A stretch of DNA of 64,000 nucleotides, from positions 1 to 64,000 of the forward strand of contig CASFPE010000011.1 of assembly GCA_949296575.1 (NCBI GenBank). Direction: 5' to 3'. Origin of the DNA: an uncultured Bacteroides sp. GTDB taxonomy: Bacteria; Bacteroidota; Bacteroidia; Bacteroidales; Bacteroidaceae. The notes under the pieces are model-generated. The model was not told where the DNA came from and made no database searches. It worked only from the letters and a program-made list of their open reading frames with translations. Of the stretch, positions 56,290 through 64,000 are shown piece after piece. The position numbers and the translations under genes are program-made. How positions within the stretch are numbered: the stretch's first letter is position 1; each line of letters begins with the position of its first letter.

Positions 56290-59220
56290 GTGGGAGAAAC
56301 TTATTCGTGTGATGCAACTTCGGCTGTGTTGGGATTGACATCCGATGTTTCTTGGACCACAAGCGGTGGATACTTGTCTTTAAGTGGCACGGGGTTTTAT
56401 CGGAATGTTACAGTTACACAATATTTTTCTGGAACAGCCACAGTGCAGTGTAGTTGGAAATACAGATTGTATTCAGGTGATACGTGGAAAACACAATCCC
56501 GTTCATGGACGATAAGATGCATTGATAATCCGGCATCCATTTATCCCACAGAATTGACGCTTTCGCAAGGCGAAACGGCGAATCTTGGTTATAGCCATGC
56601 ATACAGCAACAATTATGTTTCTGCGGCACAGGCTTATTTCAGCAGTTCAAACCCAAGTATTGCCACTGTTTCCCGTTCGGGGTTGGTCACGGCTGTGGCT
56701 TCTGGCACCACTTATATTAATCTGTATTCGAAAATATCATCAACTTCGCCTTATTGCAAGGTGACGGTGAAGGATGTGCAGCCGCAAAATGTCAGCATAC
56801 CTTCTAATATCAATGTAACAGTGGGAGAGACGAAGCAGTTGACCGCAAATGTGTCACCGGCAGATGCATCGGTGTTTTCTATAAAATGGGAATCGGACGA
56901 TTCTTCTATCGCCACCGTCAGTTCATCAGGCTTGTTGAAAGGCGTAAAGCATGGAACAACAAAAGTCCGTTGTTTGATAAACAGTTCCCTGTATTCCAAC
57001 AGTGCTACGGTGACTGTTTCCGAAGCCGCTTTGGCTTTAAGCGCAAGCCATGAAAGCGGTCTTATGGAAGCAGGCGCAACGGTTACTCTTACGGCAAGCA
57101 ACCGTGAAGCTTCCATTTATTACACATTGGATGGAACCACGCCGTCCGTCAACAGCACACTTTACACTGCGCCCATTGTGCTTGAAAGGGATGTGACATT
57201 GAAAGCCATCGCCTGCCACGAAGATTATGAGGACAGTGAAATCTTGGTGAGGCAGTTTGAAGTGACCTCGCTCAAGGCGGTGGATTGTTATCCGGAAGAT
57301 GCATCCGACGAGAACAGGAGAGATATTATTCCTATGGTTGCATTCGATGTCGCCATTCTCAAAAACACTCAGTTTGACGGAATAGAACTTAGGAACGAGC
57401 TTGATGAAAAAGTGGAGTGTGAACCCCTTATCATGGGACAGTCGCTTTATGTCGTGCCGGATGCTTTGCTTGATGATGGCACTTACACCCTTGTCGTTCC
57501 TGAGCGTTCGGTCATGAACTCCTATAAAGAAGGCAACATGGCTCTTGCTTTTTCATTCCAAGTGGATGAAGGCGTGAAGATAAATGCAGCAGACATTGTT
57601 GATATAGGAGGTGATTATCTCATTACTGGCAACGGAGATTTATACATGTGGGGTTCTAACTATGTCTTTAATTTCCCGGATCCGGATATGGAAGATACGC
57701 CTTCCCCCGTATTTGTGATGAGTGATGTGCAGAAGTTTTATGGGCAATATTTCATCAAGGCAGATGATTCCTTATGGGGATGGGGATGTAATTACAATTC
57801 TTTTCTTGGCAATAACCCGGACAACAGCATATTGGGCGATGGCACAAAGTATGAAAGGGAACGCCCGGTGAAGATATTGTCGGACGTGGTTTCTTATCAA
57901 GGCGGATGGCATGATGGGGCATTGAAGAAGGATGGCACGCTTTGGATTTGGGGGCAAAACCGTTTTGGCCAAATCGGGGATGGGACATCAGGAATGTCGG
58001 CTTACAAGCTTTCCCCCACAAAGGTGCTGTCGGATGTCAAGGCGTTTTCTTTGGGTACATGGCATAGTATCGCCTTGCAAGATGACGGAACCCTGTTGGG
58101 ATGGGGATATCCTGATGCGATTGGCCGCGACAATGTATATGTTCCTTATGAAATTGCCACCGATGTAAAGGAATGTTATGCAGAAAGCTTCCACAATGTT
58201 TTATTGAAGAATGACAATAGTTTGTGGACATTTGGAGGAAATAATTATGGCCAAATCGGGGACGGCACAACCAACAATCGAATCGCCCCGGTCAAAATTA
58301 TGGAAGATGTTGCGAAATGTGCCGCTTCTTATGCTGGCACTTGGGCCTTGAAAGACGATGGCCGTTTGTATCATTGGGGCATAGTAGGTCATTATTCCAT
58401 TCCTCAAAGAACAACGCCAACGCTTCTCATGGAGGATGTGAAGGACTTTTTTGTCACAGATGGCAATGTGTATGTACTTAAGAATGATAAAACATTATGG
58501 TCATGCGGTGCAAATACCAATGGACAATTGGGCAATGGGACAGACGATGATTCTTACGATGCTTTCTGTTGCACTATTGATGAAGTGGAGAAAGTGTGGC
58601 CGTGTAGAGATGCTTGCTACGTGTTGCGGACAGATGGTAGCATTTGGGGATGGGGAACAAGCATTGGCAATGGCATTTATTCAGTGGAAACAACCCCGGT
58701 TAAATTGTATGATAATGAAAGAGTTGATATTGAGTCGGTTGATTTCCCTTATAATAACTACACATTGCCGATGGAGGGGAAAGTATTAATCCTGCTTTCC
58801 TTGAATCCGCTGGATGCAGATTATGAATCCATTGAATGGCAAAGCTTGGATGAATCCATTGCGAGCGTCACACAGCGTGGTGTTGTCACCGGGGTGGCTG
58901 AAGGAGTCACGGAAGTCAAGGCGATTGTGAAAGCTGGTGATGGCCAAGAGTTTGTTGCCACTTGCAAGGTGACAGTGACCGATCCCACAAGTATTGATGA
59001 TGTGCAGGCATCTAATTTGCACGTATGGGCAAGCGATGGGCATTTGCACATTGAGGGTGTGGCCGTTGGCGATGACGTGAGCGTTTACGGCAGTTCCGGC
59101 ATGGTGCTGCTCCATGCGGTTGCAGATGCGCAGCATTGCGTTGTGCCTATCCAAGGAAAGGGCTTTTACATTGTCAGGACCGGCAGGGGAGCGGTTGTGA
59201 AAATTGTTGTGGCCGATTGA
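56290..59220 (+). CDS. Large Big_2 / chitobiase-type / RCC1-repeat protein, signal peptide cut off by a stop
   Basis: A 976-residue, evidently secreted-type modular protein. In order: an N-terminal Ig-like domain (about 1-70), two Big_2 domains (about 75-250), a chitobiase C-terminal-like domain (YYTLDGTTPSVNSTLYTAPI, about 275-305), seven or eight RCC1-type propeller repeats (about 435-810, such as GTLWIWGQNRFGQIGDGTSG and NSLWTFGGNNYGQIGDGTTN), another Big_2 domain (about 815-900) and a Bacteroidetes-type C-terminal tail (GKGFYIVRTGRGAVVKIVVA). It probably acts at the cell surface in adhesion or binding. The true 5' end is 56125, but TAG 56275 interrupts it (separate entry), so it may be a pseudogene. 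Confidence 0.75.
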   Translation: MGETYSCDATSAVLGLTSDVSWTTSGGYLSLSGTGFYRNVTVTQYFSGTATVQCSWKYRLYSGDTWKTQSRSWTIRCIDNPASIYPTELTLSQGETANLGYSHAYSNNYVSAAQAYFSSSNPSIATVSRSGLVTAVASGTTYINLYSKISSTSPYCKVTVKDVQPQNVSIPSNINVTVGETKQLTANVSPADASVFSIKWESDDSSIATVSSSGLLKGVKHGTTKVRCLINSSLYSNSATVTVSEAALALSASHESGLMEAGATVTLTASNREASIYYTLDGTTPSVNSTLYTAPIVLERDVTLKAIACHEDYEDSEILVRQFEVTSLKAVDCYPEDASDENRRDIIPMVAFDVAILKNTQFDGIELRNELDEKVECEPLIMGQSLYVVPDALLDDGTYTLVVPERSVMNSYKEGNMALAFSFQVDEGVKINAADIVDIGGDYLITGNGDLYMWGSNYVFNFPDPDMEDTPSPVFVMSDVQKFYGQYFIKADDSLWGWGCNYNSFLGNNPDNSILGDGTKYERERPVKILSDVVSYQGGWHDGALKKDGTLWIWGQNRFGQIGDGTSGMSAYKLSPTKVLSDVKAFSLGTWHSIALQDDGTLLGWGYPDAIGRDNVYVPYEIATDVKECYAESFHNVLLKNDNSLWTFGGNNYGQIGDGTTNNRIAPVKIMEDVAKCAASYAGTWALKDDGRLYHWGIVGHYSIPQRTTPTLLMEDVKDFFVTDGNVYVLKNDKTLWSCGANTNGQLGNGTDDDSYDAFCCTIDEVEKVWPCRDACYVLRTDGSIWGWGTSIGNGIYSVETTPVKLYDNERVDIESVDFPYNNYTLPMEGKVLILLSLNPLDADYESIEWQSLDESIASVTQRGVVTGVAEGVTEVKAIVKAGDGQEFVATCKVTVTDPTSIDDVQASNLHVWASDGHLHIEGVAVGDDVSVYGSSGMVLLHAVADAQHCVVPIQGKGFYIVRTGRGAVVKIVVAD

Positions 59221-59237
59221 TGTTTCCAATTTTTTAG

Positions 59238-59274
59238 AGCAAGGGAAGCCGCAAGGTTCTCCCTTGCTTTTTTT
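59238..59274 (+). terminator. Terminator of the Big_2/RCC1 gene
   Basis: Stem AGCAAGGGA / TCCCTTGCT (59238-59268) with a following run of seven T. Confidence 0.85.
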
Positions 59275-59345
59275 AGTAGTGGTTTTGGCGGATGAAAACC
59301 GTTTTTGGAAGACAAGGCTTTGGGCTATAACGGGCGGCTTCCCGT

Positions 59346-59433
59346 GAAATCCTTCCAAATCTCCTGCCGAATCCTCCCAAGGTTTCGCCCAAAAGTTCAG
59401 GAAGATTTTCAAAAACCTCTATGAACTTTTGCT
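59346..59433. repeat. 22-bp periodic array F (four units)
   Basis: Units start at 59346, 59368, 59390 and 59412. The cores are more degenerate than elsewhere (for example AATCCTCCCAAGGTTT and AAAGTTCAGGAAGATTTT), but the 22-base step is exact. Unit 4 shares CTCTATGAACTTTT with array B. It lies between two convergent genes. Confidence 0.75.
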
Positions 59434-59500
59434 TGCACGATTAATAATCGTGCAGGGAATCTTTCACAGTAAAGTTTCAAATTTTATGGGTGAAATGCGC

Positions 59501-60877
59501 TCACTCTCCCCATGCCGTCTGGGGGGTTCCTGTGGGGCGGTTTCTGTCAGCAATGAACCTTTTGAGGAGGAATGTCAGGAAATACGGGAATGTATAGAAC
59601 TTCCCGTTGAACCCGATGTTTTTGTATCCCAATTTTATACCGTATCGGATGTCCGGGTATCTGTTGTCCTTGAGCAAATTGTTCAGGGAAGCGGTCGCAC
59701 CGTCTGTGGCTTTCACTTCGACAGGAATAAGGGAGGCAGCATCTCTCAAGAAGAAATCCATTTCCAAAGGCGGTTTTTCGCTGCGGTAGTAAAAGAGGCT
59801 GTAACCTTGCTTGGCAAGCATGTCCCCGATGATGTTCTCGTAGATGGCTCCTTTGTATGTGCCTAAGTTCTTGTTAGCCCTTAAGTCTTCTTGTGCTTCT
59901 TCGTCCAACGACGCAATCAGCAGCCCGGTGTCCTTGAAGTAGATTTTGTATAGTTTGGGGTCGTAGTTGCCTTTCAAGGGGAGTTCCGGATAGTTCATGC
60001 AATAGCAGATGTTGATGATGCCGGCATCTGCCAGCCATTCCACGCAGCCGATGTAATCGCGGTTTCTTGCATTGCGGGCGATTTTCGTGATTTGGAATCT
60101 TTTGTTCTCCTTTGCCAAAAAAGTAGATATGTGGTTGTAGATGGCCTTTACTTTGGCTTTGTCCAAACCTTCCACGTACTTGGTGATGTCTTCTTCATAG
60201 TCGGCAAGCAATTGCCGTTGGATGGCCAATGTGCCACTGAAGTTCCCGTTCTTTATGTAGGTGTTGACTACTTCCGGCATTCCTCCTATGGTCACGTAAT
60301 CGCGGAAAAGCCCGAACAACACGTCCAATTGCAGTGGGCTGAAAGGGATTGCCTCTTGCATGTGGTGGTAAAGGCTCTCCACGAAATCCTCCGAATATCC
60401 TTTTGCCCAAAGGAATTCTTCAAAATCCATGGATCGCATTTCGTAATCTTCCTTGTAACCCACACTGTTGGATTCTATTTCTCTGTAATTAATACCCATC
60501 AGCGAGCCGGAGCAAATCACATCGTAACGGCCATCTATCTTGAAGAACTTTAATGCCGTGGCGCAATTGGGACATGCTTGCAACTCATCGAAGAAGAAAA
60601 TGGTGTGGCGGGGAATGAATGCAAAACCGGGTTCCAAAAGGGAAATGTTCTTCAGTATCTTGTCCACCTCAAATCCTTCTTCGAAGATGTGTTTGTATTT
60701 AGGTTGCTCCACGAAATTGATTTGAACGACGCTTTTGTAGTTTTGGCGGGCAAACCATTCAATGGAACGGGTCTTCCCAATCTGTCTTGCGCCTTTGACA
60801 ATGAGTGGTTTACGATTCGGATTGGCTTTCCAATTTGTCAGAAAAGCATCTATTTTCCTTTTTAGCAACTTTTCCAT
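59501..60877 (-). CDS. AAA ATPase with DUF4143
   Basis: A 458-residue protein of the AAA_14/DUF4143 class, abundant in Bacteroidetes and of unknown function. Walker A is VKGARQIGKTRSIEWFA (about 27-43) and Walker B is IFFFDELQACPNC. The C-terminal DUF4143 region has KDTGLLIASL, then YENIIGDMLAKQGYSLFYYR and MDFFLRD with PVEVKATDG, a D-ExK-like nuclease fold signature. A TATATTTG box (60900-60907, minus strand) precedes the gene. Confidence 0.85.
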   Translation of the reverse strand: MEKLLKRKIDAFLTNWKANPNRKPLIVKGARQIGKTRSIEWFARQNYKSVVQINFVEQPKYKHIFEEGFEVDKILKNISLLEPGFAFIPRHTIFFFDELQACPNCATALKFFKIDGRYDVICSGSLMGINYREIESNSVGYKEDYEMRSMDFEEFLWAKGYSEDFVESLYHHMQEAIPFSPLQLDVLFGLFRDYVTIGGMPEVVNTYIKNGNFSGTLAIQRQLLADYEEDITKYVEGLDKAKVKAIYNHISTFLAKENKRFQITKIARNARNRDYIGCVEWLADAGIINICYCMNYPELPLKGNYDPKLYKIYFKDTGLLIASLDEEAQEDLRANKNLGTYKGAIYENIIGDMLAKQGYSLFYYRSEKPPLEMDFFLRDAASLIPVEVKATDGATASLNNLLKDNRYPDIRYGIKLGYKNIGFNGKFYTFPYFLTFLLKRFIADRNRPTGTPQTAWGE

Positions 60878-60899
60878 GGTGTTAGGGGTATATATGGTG

Positions 60900-60907
60900 C
60901 AAATATA
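60900..60907 (-). promoter_or_regulatory. TATATTTG -7 box before the DUF4143 ATPase
   Basis: TATATTTG on the minus strand, 22 bases before the start codon; no clear -33 partner. Confidence 0.45.
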
Positions 60908-61099
60908 GCGATTTTCACATAATCTGATATGGAATGTGGGCCATTTTTCACATTTTCCGGCGTATCTGGGGGGATATATTTCACAAAATCCCTGCGTGCG
61001 GACGCATTTTTTATGTCCCGGCGATGCAATATTCGGCGCACCGATGCATTTATTTGAATGAAAAAAAGGTAAAAAACGGCCATGTGTTTTATCTTTTTG

Positions 61100-61107
61100 T
61101 ATTTTTG
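61100..61107 (+). promoter_or_regulatory. TATTTTTG -7 box before the NigD-like gene
   Basis: TATTTTTG fits TAnnTTTG and lies 31 bases before ATG 61139. The -33 element is not clear. Confidence 0.45.
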
Positions 61108-61138
61108 CATTTCCTAACCTAAAACGTATTTATTGAAA

Positions 61139-61843
61139 ATGAAATCTTTATGTTGGGCAGCCGTGTTGGCTGTTGTTTCAGTGTTGTTTGCCTCTTGTTT
61201 GGAAAGTGAAGAAAACACGCCGGTGTTCGGCAGCTTCTTCACGGTGCAGAAAAGCGCATCTTCCGCTTCCGGCTATGAATTGATACAGGATATCTCCGGC
61301 GACCGTTATTTCCCTTCTTTGGAAACCATCGGGATTGTCAGGCTCGACAATGTGAAAAGGGCTTTCCTGGTATATTCTTACCAAGACGATGAATCGTTGA
61401 ACCAAGGCGAAAATGGCATTTATTACATCGATTTGGTTTACAGCAACAGCGCGTTCCCCATCGAGACAAAGGACTTATGCACGCGGCAAGACACGTTGCG
61501 CAACGACTCCATCTCGTCGTTCTCCAGCATCTGGGCGTATGGCGATTATGTGACGACTGCCGCCAATTATTATGTGTATCGCCGCACGTTCATCGACATG
61601 GTGAAAGAAAAGGTGAGCAACGACACGCTCTACTTGCGGCTGAACACGAACCTTTACAAGAGCGACGGCTATTTAGGCATCGCTTCCTCTTACAACAGCT
61701 TCCGCCTGCCTGAGGCTGCGGATTTGGAGGCAGAGGGCATCCGTCCTGTGGGGGATTCCATTGTCGTTGCCGTGGCAGCCAAGGTGGCGAAGAATTACCA
61801 GAGCGAGACGCAATACCGGTATTGCAAATATAAGTTGGAATAA
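61139..61843 (+). CDS. NigD-like lipoprotein
   Basis: A 234-residue Bacteroidetes lipoprotein (lipobox LFASC) of the NigD-like type, with an N-terminal small barrel and a longer beta-rich C-terminus (TLYLRLNTNLYKSDGYLGIA). NigD was named for a bacteriocin-associated gene, but most members have no known role. ATG 61139 is chosen; a TTG at 61133 is in frame. The Yip1-like gene starts two bases after its stop. Confidence 0.78.
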   Translation: MKSLCWAAVLAVVSVLFASCLESEENTPVFGSFFTVQKSASSASGYELIQDISGDRYFPSLETIGIVRLDNVKRAFLVYSYQDDESLNQGENGIYYIDLVYSNSAFPIETKDLCTRQDTLRNDSISSFSSIWAYGDYVTTAANYYVYRRTFIDMVKEKVSNDTLYLRLNTNLYKSDGYLGIASSYNSFRLPEAADLEAEGIRPVGDSIVVAVAAKVAKNYQSETQYRYCKYKLE

Positions 61844-61845
61844 TT

Positions 61846-62421
61846 GTGGACTATAAAGGGTTATTACAGCGGGCCATTCTTTTGCTGACGGCTCCGGGCA
61901 AGGCATGGAAAGAGATTGCCGGAGAGGAGGACAGGCGCGCAGTGCTGTCGTCTTTCGTCTATCCCATGTTGGGATTGTGCGGCTTGTCCGTGTTCATCGG
62001 CACATTGCTTGCGGGCGACGGGCTGACGGCACCCGTTTTCCAACGGGCCCTGACCTCTTGCTGCGCGGTCATCGTCTCGCTTTTTGGCGGGTATTTCCTT
62101 GCGGCATACGGCATCAACCAGCTGGGCATGAAGTTGTTCGGCCAGAAAGACGACGTGCTGCAAGCCCAGCAGTTGGGCGGGTATTCCTTGGTGGTCACTT
62201 TCCTGCTGAACATCATCGTGGGATTCTTCCCCGGCTTTTTCATCCTGAGCTGGATTTTGCAGTTCTACACTGTGTATGTCGTGTGGGAAGGCGTCCGCGT
62301 GTTGGCCGGGATTGCCGACAACCGGCAGATGTCTTACACCGTCATGGCCTCCGTGCTGCTCATCGCCTGCCCGGCGCTGATTGATTTTGTATTCGGAAAA
62401 TTAATGAACTTGTTGAATTAG
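61846..62421 (+). CDS. Yip1-family integral membrane protein
   Basis: A 191-residue protein with an N-terminal [20 protein letters not shown] and five hydrophobic segments, as in the YIP1 family. The start is GTG 61846, two bases after the lipoprotein stop, which implies coupling. The role is unknown. smpB follows after 4 bases. Confidence 0.78.
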   Translation: MDYKGLLQRAILLLTAPGKAWKEIAGEEDRRAVLSSFVYPMLGLCGLSVFIGTLLAGDGLTAPVFQRALTSCCAVIVSLFGGYFLAAYGINQLGMKLFGQKDDVLQAQQLGGYSLVVTFLLNIIVGFFPGFFILSWILQFYTVYVVWEGVRVLAGIADNRQMSYTVMASVLLIACPALIDFVFGKLMNLLN

Positions 62422-62425
62422 AAGA

Positions 62426-62878
62426 ATGAAACCGGCTCCAGTGAACATCAAGAACAAGCGTGCCACGTTTGATTACGAATTGCTCGACACTTACACCGCA
62501 GGCATCGTGCTGACCGGGACGGAGATAAAATCCATCCGGCAAGGGAAAGCCGGCCTGGCCGACACGTATTGCTACTTCATGCGCGGCGAATTGTGGGTGA
62601 AAGGGATGCATGTGGCAGAATATTTCTATGGCTCCTACAACAACCACGAATCGCGCCGCGACCGCAAACTGCTGCTGAACCGGAAAGAACTGGCCAAATT
62701 GGAACGGGCAACGAAAGAAAGCGGCTTCACCATTGTGCCGGTGCGCCTGTTCATCAACGAAAAAGGGTTGGCAAAATTGGTGATTGCCCTTGCAAAAGGC
62801 AAGAAGCAATACGACAAGCGCCAGTCGTTGAAAGAAAAAGACGACCGGCGCGAAATGGACCGCATGTTTAAACGTTAA
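62426..62878 (+). CDS. smpB: SsrA-binding protein SmpB
   Basis: Partner of tmRNA in rescue of stalled ribosomes, 150 residues. Typical segments are [79 protein letters not shown] and the basic tail [20 protein letters not shown]. The tmRNA gene is not in this window. It is tightly linked to the Yip1 gene upstream and metH downstream. Confidence 0.95.
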   Translation: MKPAPVNIKNKRATFDYELLDTYTAGIVLTGTEIKSIRQGKAGLADTYCYFMRGELWVKGMHVAEYFYGSYNNHESRRDRKLLLNRKELAKLERATKESGFTIVPVRLFINEKGLAKLVIALAKGKKQYDKRQSLKEKDDRREMDRMFKR

Positions 62879-62891
62879 AAAGATATACGGG

Positions 62892-64000
62892 ATGGATTGC
62901 GCTTTGATTCGGGAAGCGTCGCGCAGGATTCTTCTGCTCGACGGGGCCATGGGAACGATGATACAGGGCTATCATTTGGAAGAAAAGGATTTCCGGGGCG
63001 AACGTTTCCGGCATTTGCCGGGCGTGCAGAAGGGCAACAACGACTTGCTTTGCCTGACGCGCCCGGATGTCATTGCCGACATACACCGCCGCTACTTGGG
63101 AGCCGGCGCAGACATCATTGAGACGAACACGTTCAATGCCACGAAAGTTTCCTTGGCCGACTACCACGCCGTGGAATGGGCAGCCGAAATCAACCGGGAA
63201 GCAGCCCGGATAGCCCGGCAGATGGCCGACGAGTACACGCGGCGCACGCCGGGAAAGCCCCGTTTCGTGGCAGGCTCCATCGGGCCGACCAACAAGACTT
63301 GCTCTTTGTCGCAGGACGTGAACAACCCGGCCGGCCGGGCGTTGCACTTCGATGAACTGGCCGCTGCCTACATGGAGCAGATGAAAGCCTTGATGGAGGG
63401 CGGCGTGGATGCCTTTCTGGTGGAGACGATTTTCGACACGCTGAACGCCAAGGCAGCCATCTTTGCGGCGCGGCAATGCATGGAGGAGGCGGGGCGCGAA
63501 CTGCCGTTGATGCTCTCCGTCACGGTGTCCGACGTGGCTGGACACACGCTTTCCGGCCAGACACTGGAAGCATTCCTCGCTTCTGTGGCGCATGCCCGCC
63601 CATTCTCCATAGGTTTGAACTGCTCTTTCGGGGCGCGTCAGCTGAAACCTTTCCTGAAAGAACTGGCGCAACGGGTGCCTTGCCTCGTTAGCCTGTATCC
63701 GAATGCCGGTTTGCCGGACAGCATGGGGCAATACAGCCAAACGCCGGAGGAAATGGCCGGGGAGTTGAAGGAATGCATCGACGAGGGGTGGGTGAACATC
63801 ATCGGGGGATGCTGCGGCACCACGGATGCTTACATCGCCCGCTTCGCGTCGTTGGTGGAACATGCTGCGCCCCGTGTTGCGGCCTCACCGGCAAGCCACA
63901 CCGTCCTTTCCGGCTTGGAAGCGTTGGAGGTAACGCCGGAGGTCCGTTTTGTCAACGTGGGCGAACGCTGCAATGTGGCAGGTTCCCGCAAATTCCTCCG
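62892..64000 (+). CDS. metH: Methionine synthase MetH, 5' part (runs off the window)
   Basis: Cobalamin-dependent methionine synthase. The first 369 residues are present: the homocysteine-binding barrel with ILLLDGAMGTMIQGYHLEE, ADIIETNTFNATKVSLADY, GSIGPTNKTCSLSQDVNNPA, the zinc ligands in SIGLNCSFGARQL and NIIGGCCGTTDAYIA, then the start of the pterin-binding domain (VRFVNVGERCNVAGSRKFLR). The start ATG 62892 lies 13 bases after smpB. The frame is open to the right edge. Confidence 0.93.
   Translation, partial: MDCALIREASRRILLLDGAMGTMIQGYHLEEKDFRGERFRHLPGVQKGNNDLLCLTRPDVIADIHRRYLGAGADIIETNTFNATKVSLADYHAVEWAAEINREAARIARQMADEYTRRTPGKPRFVAGSIGPTNKTCSLSQDVNNPAGRALHFDELAAAYMEQMKALMEGGVDAFLVETIFDTLNAKAAIFAARQCMEEAGRELPLMLSVTVSDVAGHTLSGQTLEAFLASVAHARPFSIGLNCSFGARQLKPFLKELAQRVPCLVSLYPNAGLPDSMGQYSQTPEEMAGELKECIDEGWVNIIGGCCGTTDAYIARFASLVEHAAPRVAASPASHTVLSGLEALEVTPEVRFVNVGERCNVAGSRKFL

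Noticed and set aside
56290..59220. General recoding of TAG as an amino acid
   Set aside because: Other genes with clear ends, such as the GH43 copy 1 and the OstA-like gene, use TAG as a normal stop.

Overview
The window reads as chromosomal DNA of a gut-type Bacteroidales bacterium (Bacteroides/Phocaeicola/Prevotella relatives). The evidence is a SusC/SusD pair, a roughly 286-residue primary sigma factor without region 1.1, NigD-like and other lipoproteins, GH43 and PL1 glycan enzymes, a class III fructose-bisphosphatase, a secreted bile-salt-hydrolase-type enzyme, and promoters of the Bacteroidetes form TTTG-(19-21)-TAnnTTTG. Genes are dense on both strands. I see no rRNA, tRNA, CRISPR array, insertion sequence or phage module. 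Everything here is read by eye from sequence; no database search was run.

Layout. 1-6.9 kb: an accessory, possibly defensive block made of a soluble FtsK-type DNA motor without membrane segments, a broken small gene, and two overlapping DUF262 (GmrSD-type) genes of which only the first shows an HNH-like end. 6.9-17.4 kb: an AAA ATPase/DUF234 gene, an unrecognised gene, a SpoU/TrmH methyltransferase followed by a decayed metallophosphoesterase, a TPR histidine kinase with its LuxR-type regulator and a cysteine-rich membrane protein, a WYL regulator, a CPBP protease, and lptB on the opposite strand. 17.9-34.6 kb: housekeeping genes clpX and recQ, two tandem near-identical GH43 lipoproteins, guaB, then an envelope run of three SurA/PpiC-like proteins, an OstA/LptA-like protein, a small membrane protein, mutL and an NlpC/P60 peptidase. 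35-44 kb: a modular pectate lyase, rlmH with a FabK-like flavoprotein, nadC, a GNAT-nitrilase fusion, a clostripain-type protease and rpoD. 44.7-49.4 kb: a SusC/SusD pair. 49.6-55.6 kb (minus strand): an AspT-family transporter, fbp, a bile-salt-hydrolase-like enzyme and a CapA-like protein. 55.8-64 kb: a highly structured candidate RNA, a large Big_2/chitobiase-type/RCC1 protein whose signal peptide is cut off by an in-frame TAG, a DUF4143 ATPase, a NigD-like lipoprotein, a Yip1 protein, smpB, and the 5' part of metH running off the right edge.

The most unusual signal is a dispersed family of six intergenic arrays. Each holds four or more near-palindromic units spaced almost exactly 22 bp apart. 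The unit sequence differs between arrays but is similar within each one. Other notable points are the FtsK-like plus DUF262 block, the GH43 pair whose differences sit in a few short segments, a 117-bp nested inverted repeat behind guaB, a duplicated lptB promoter segment, and the candidate RNA at about 55831-56021.
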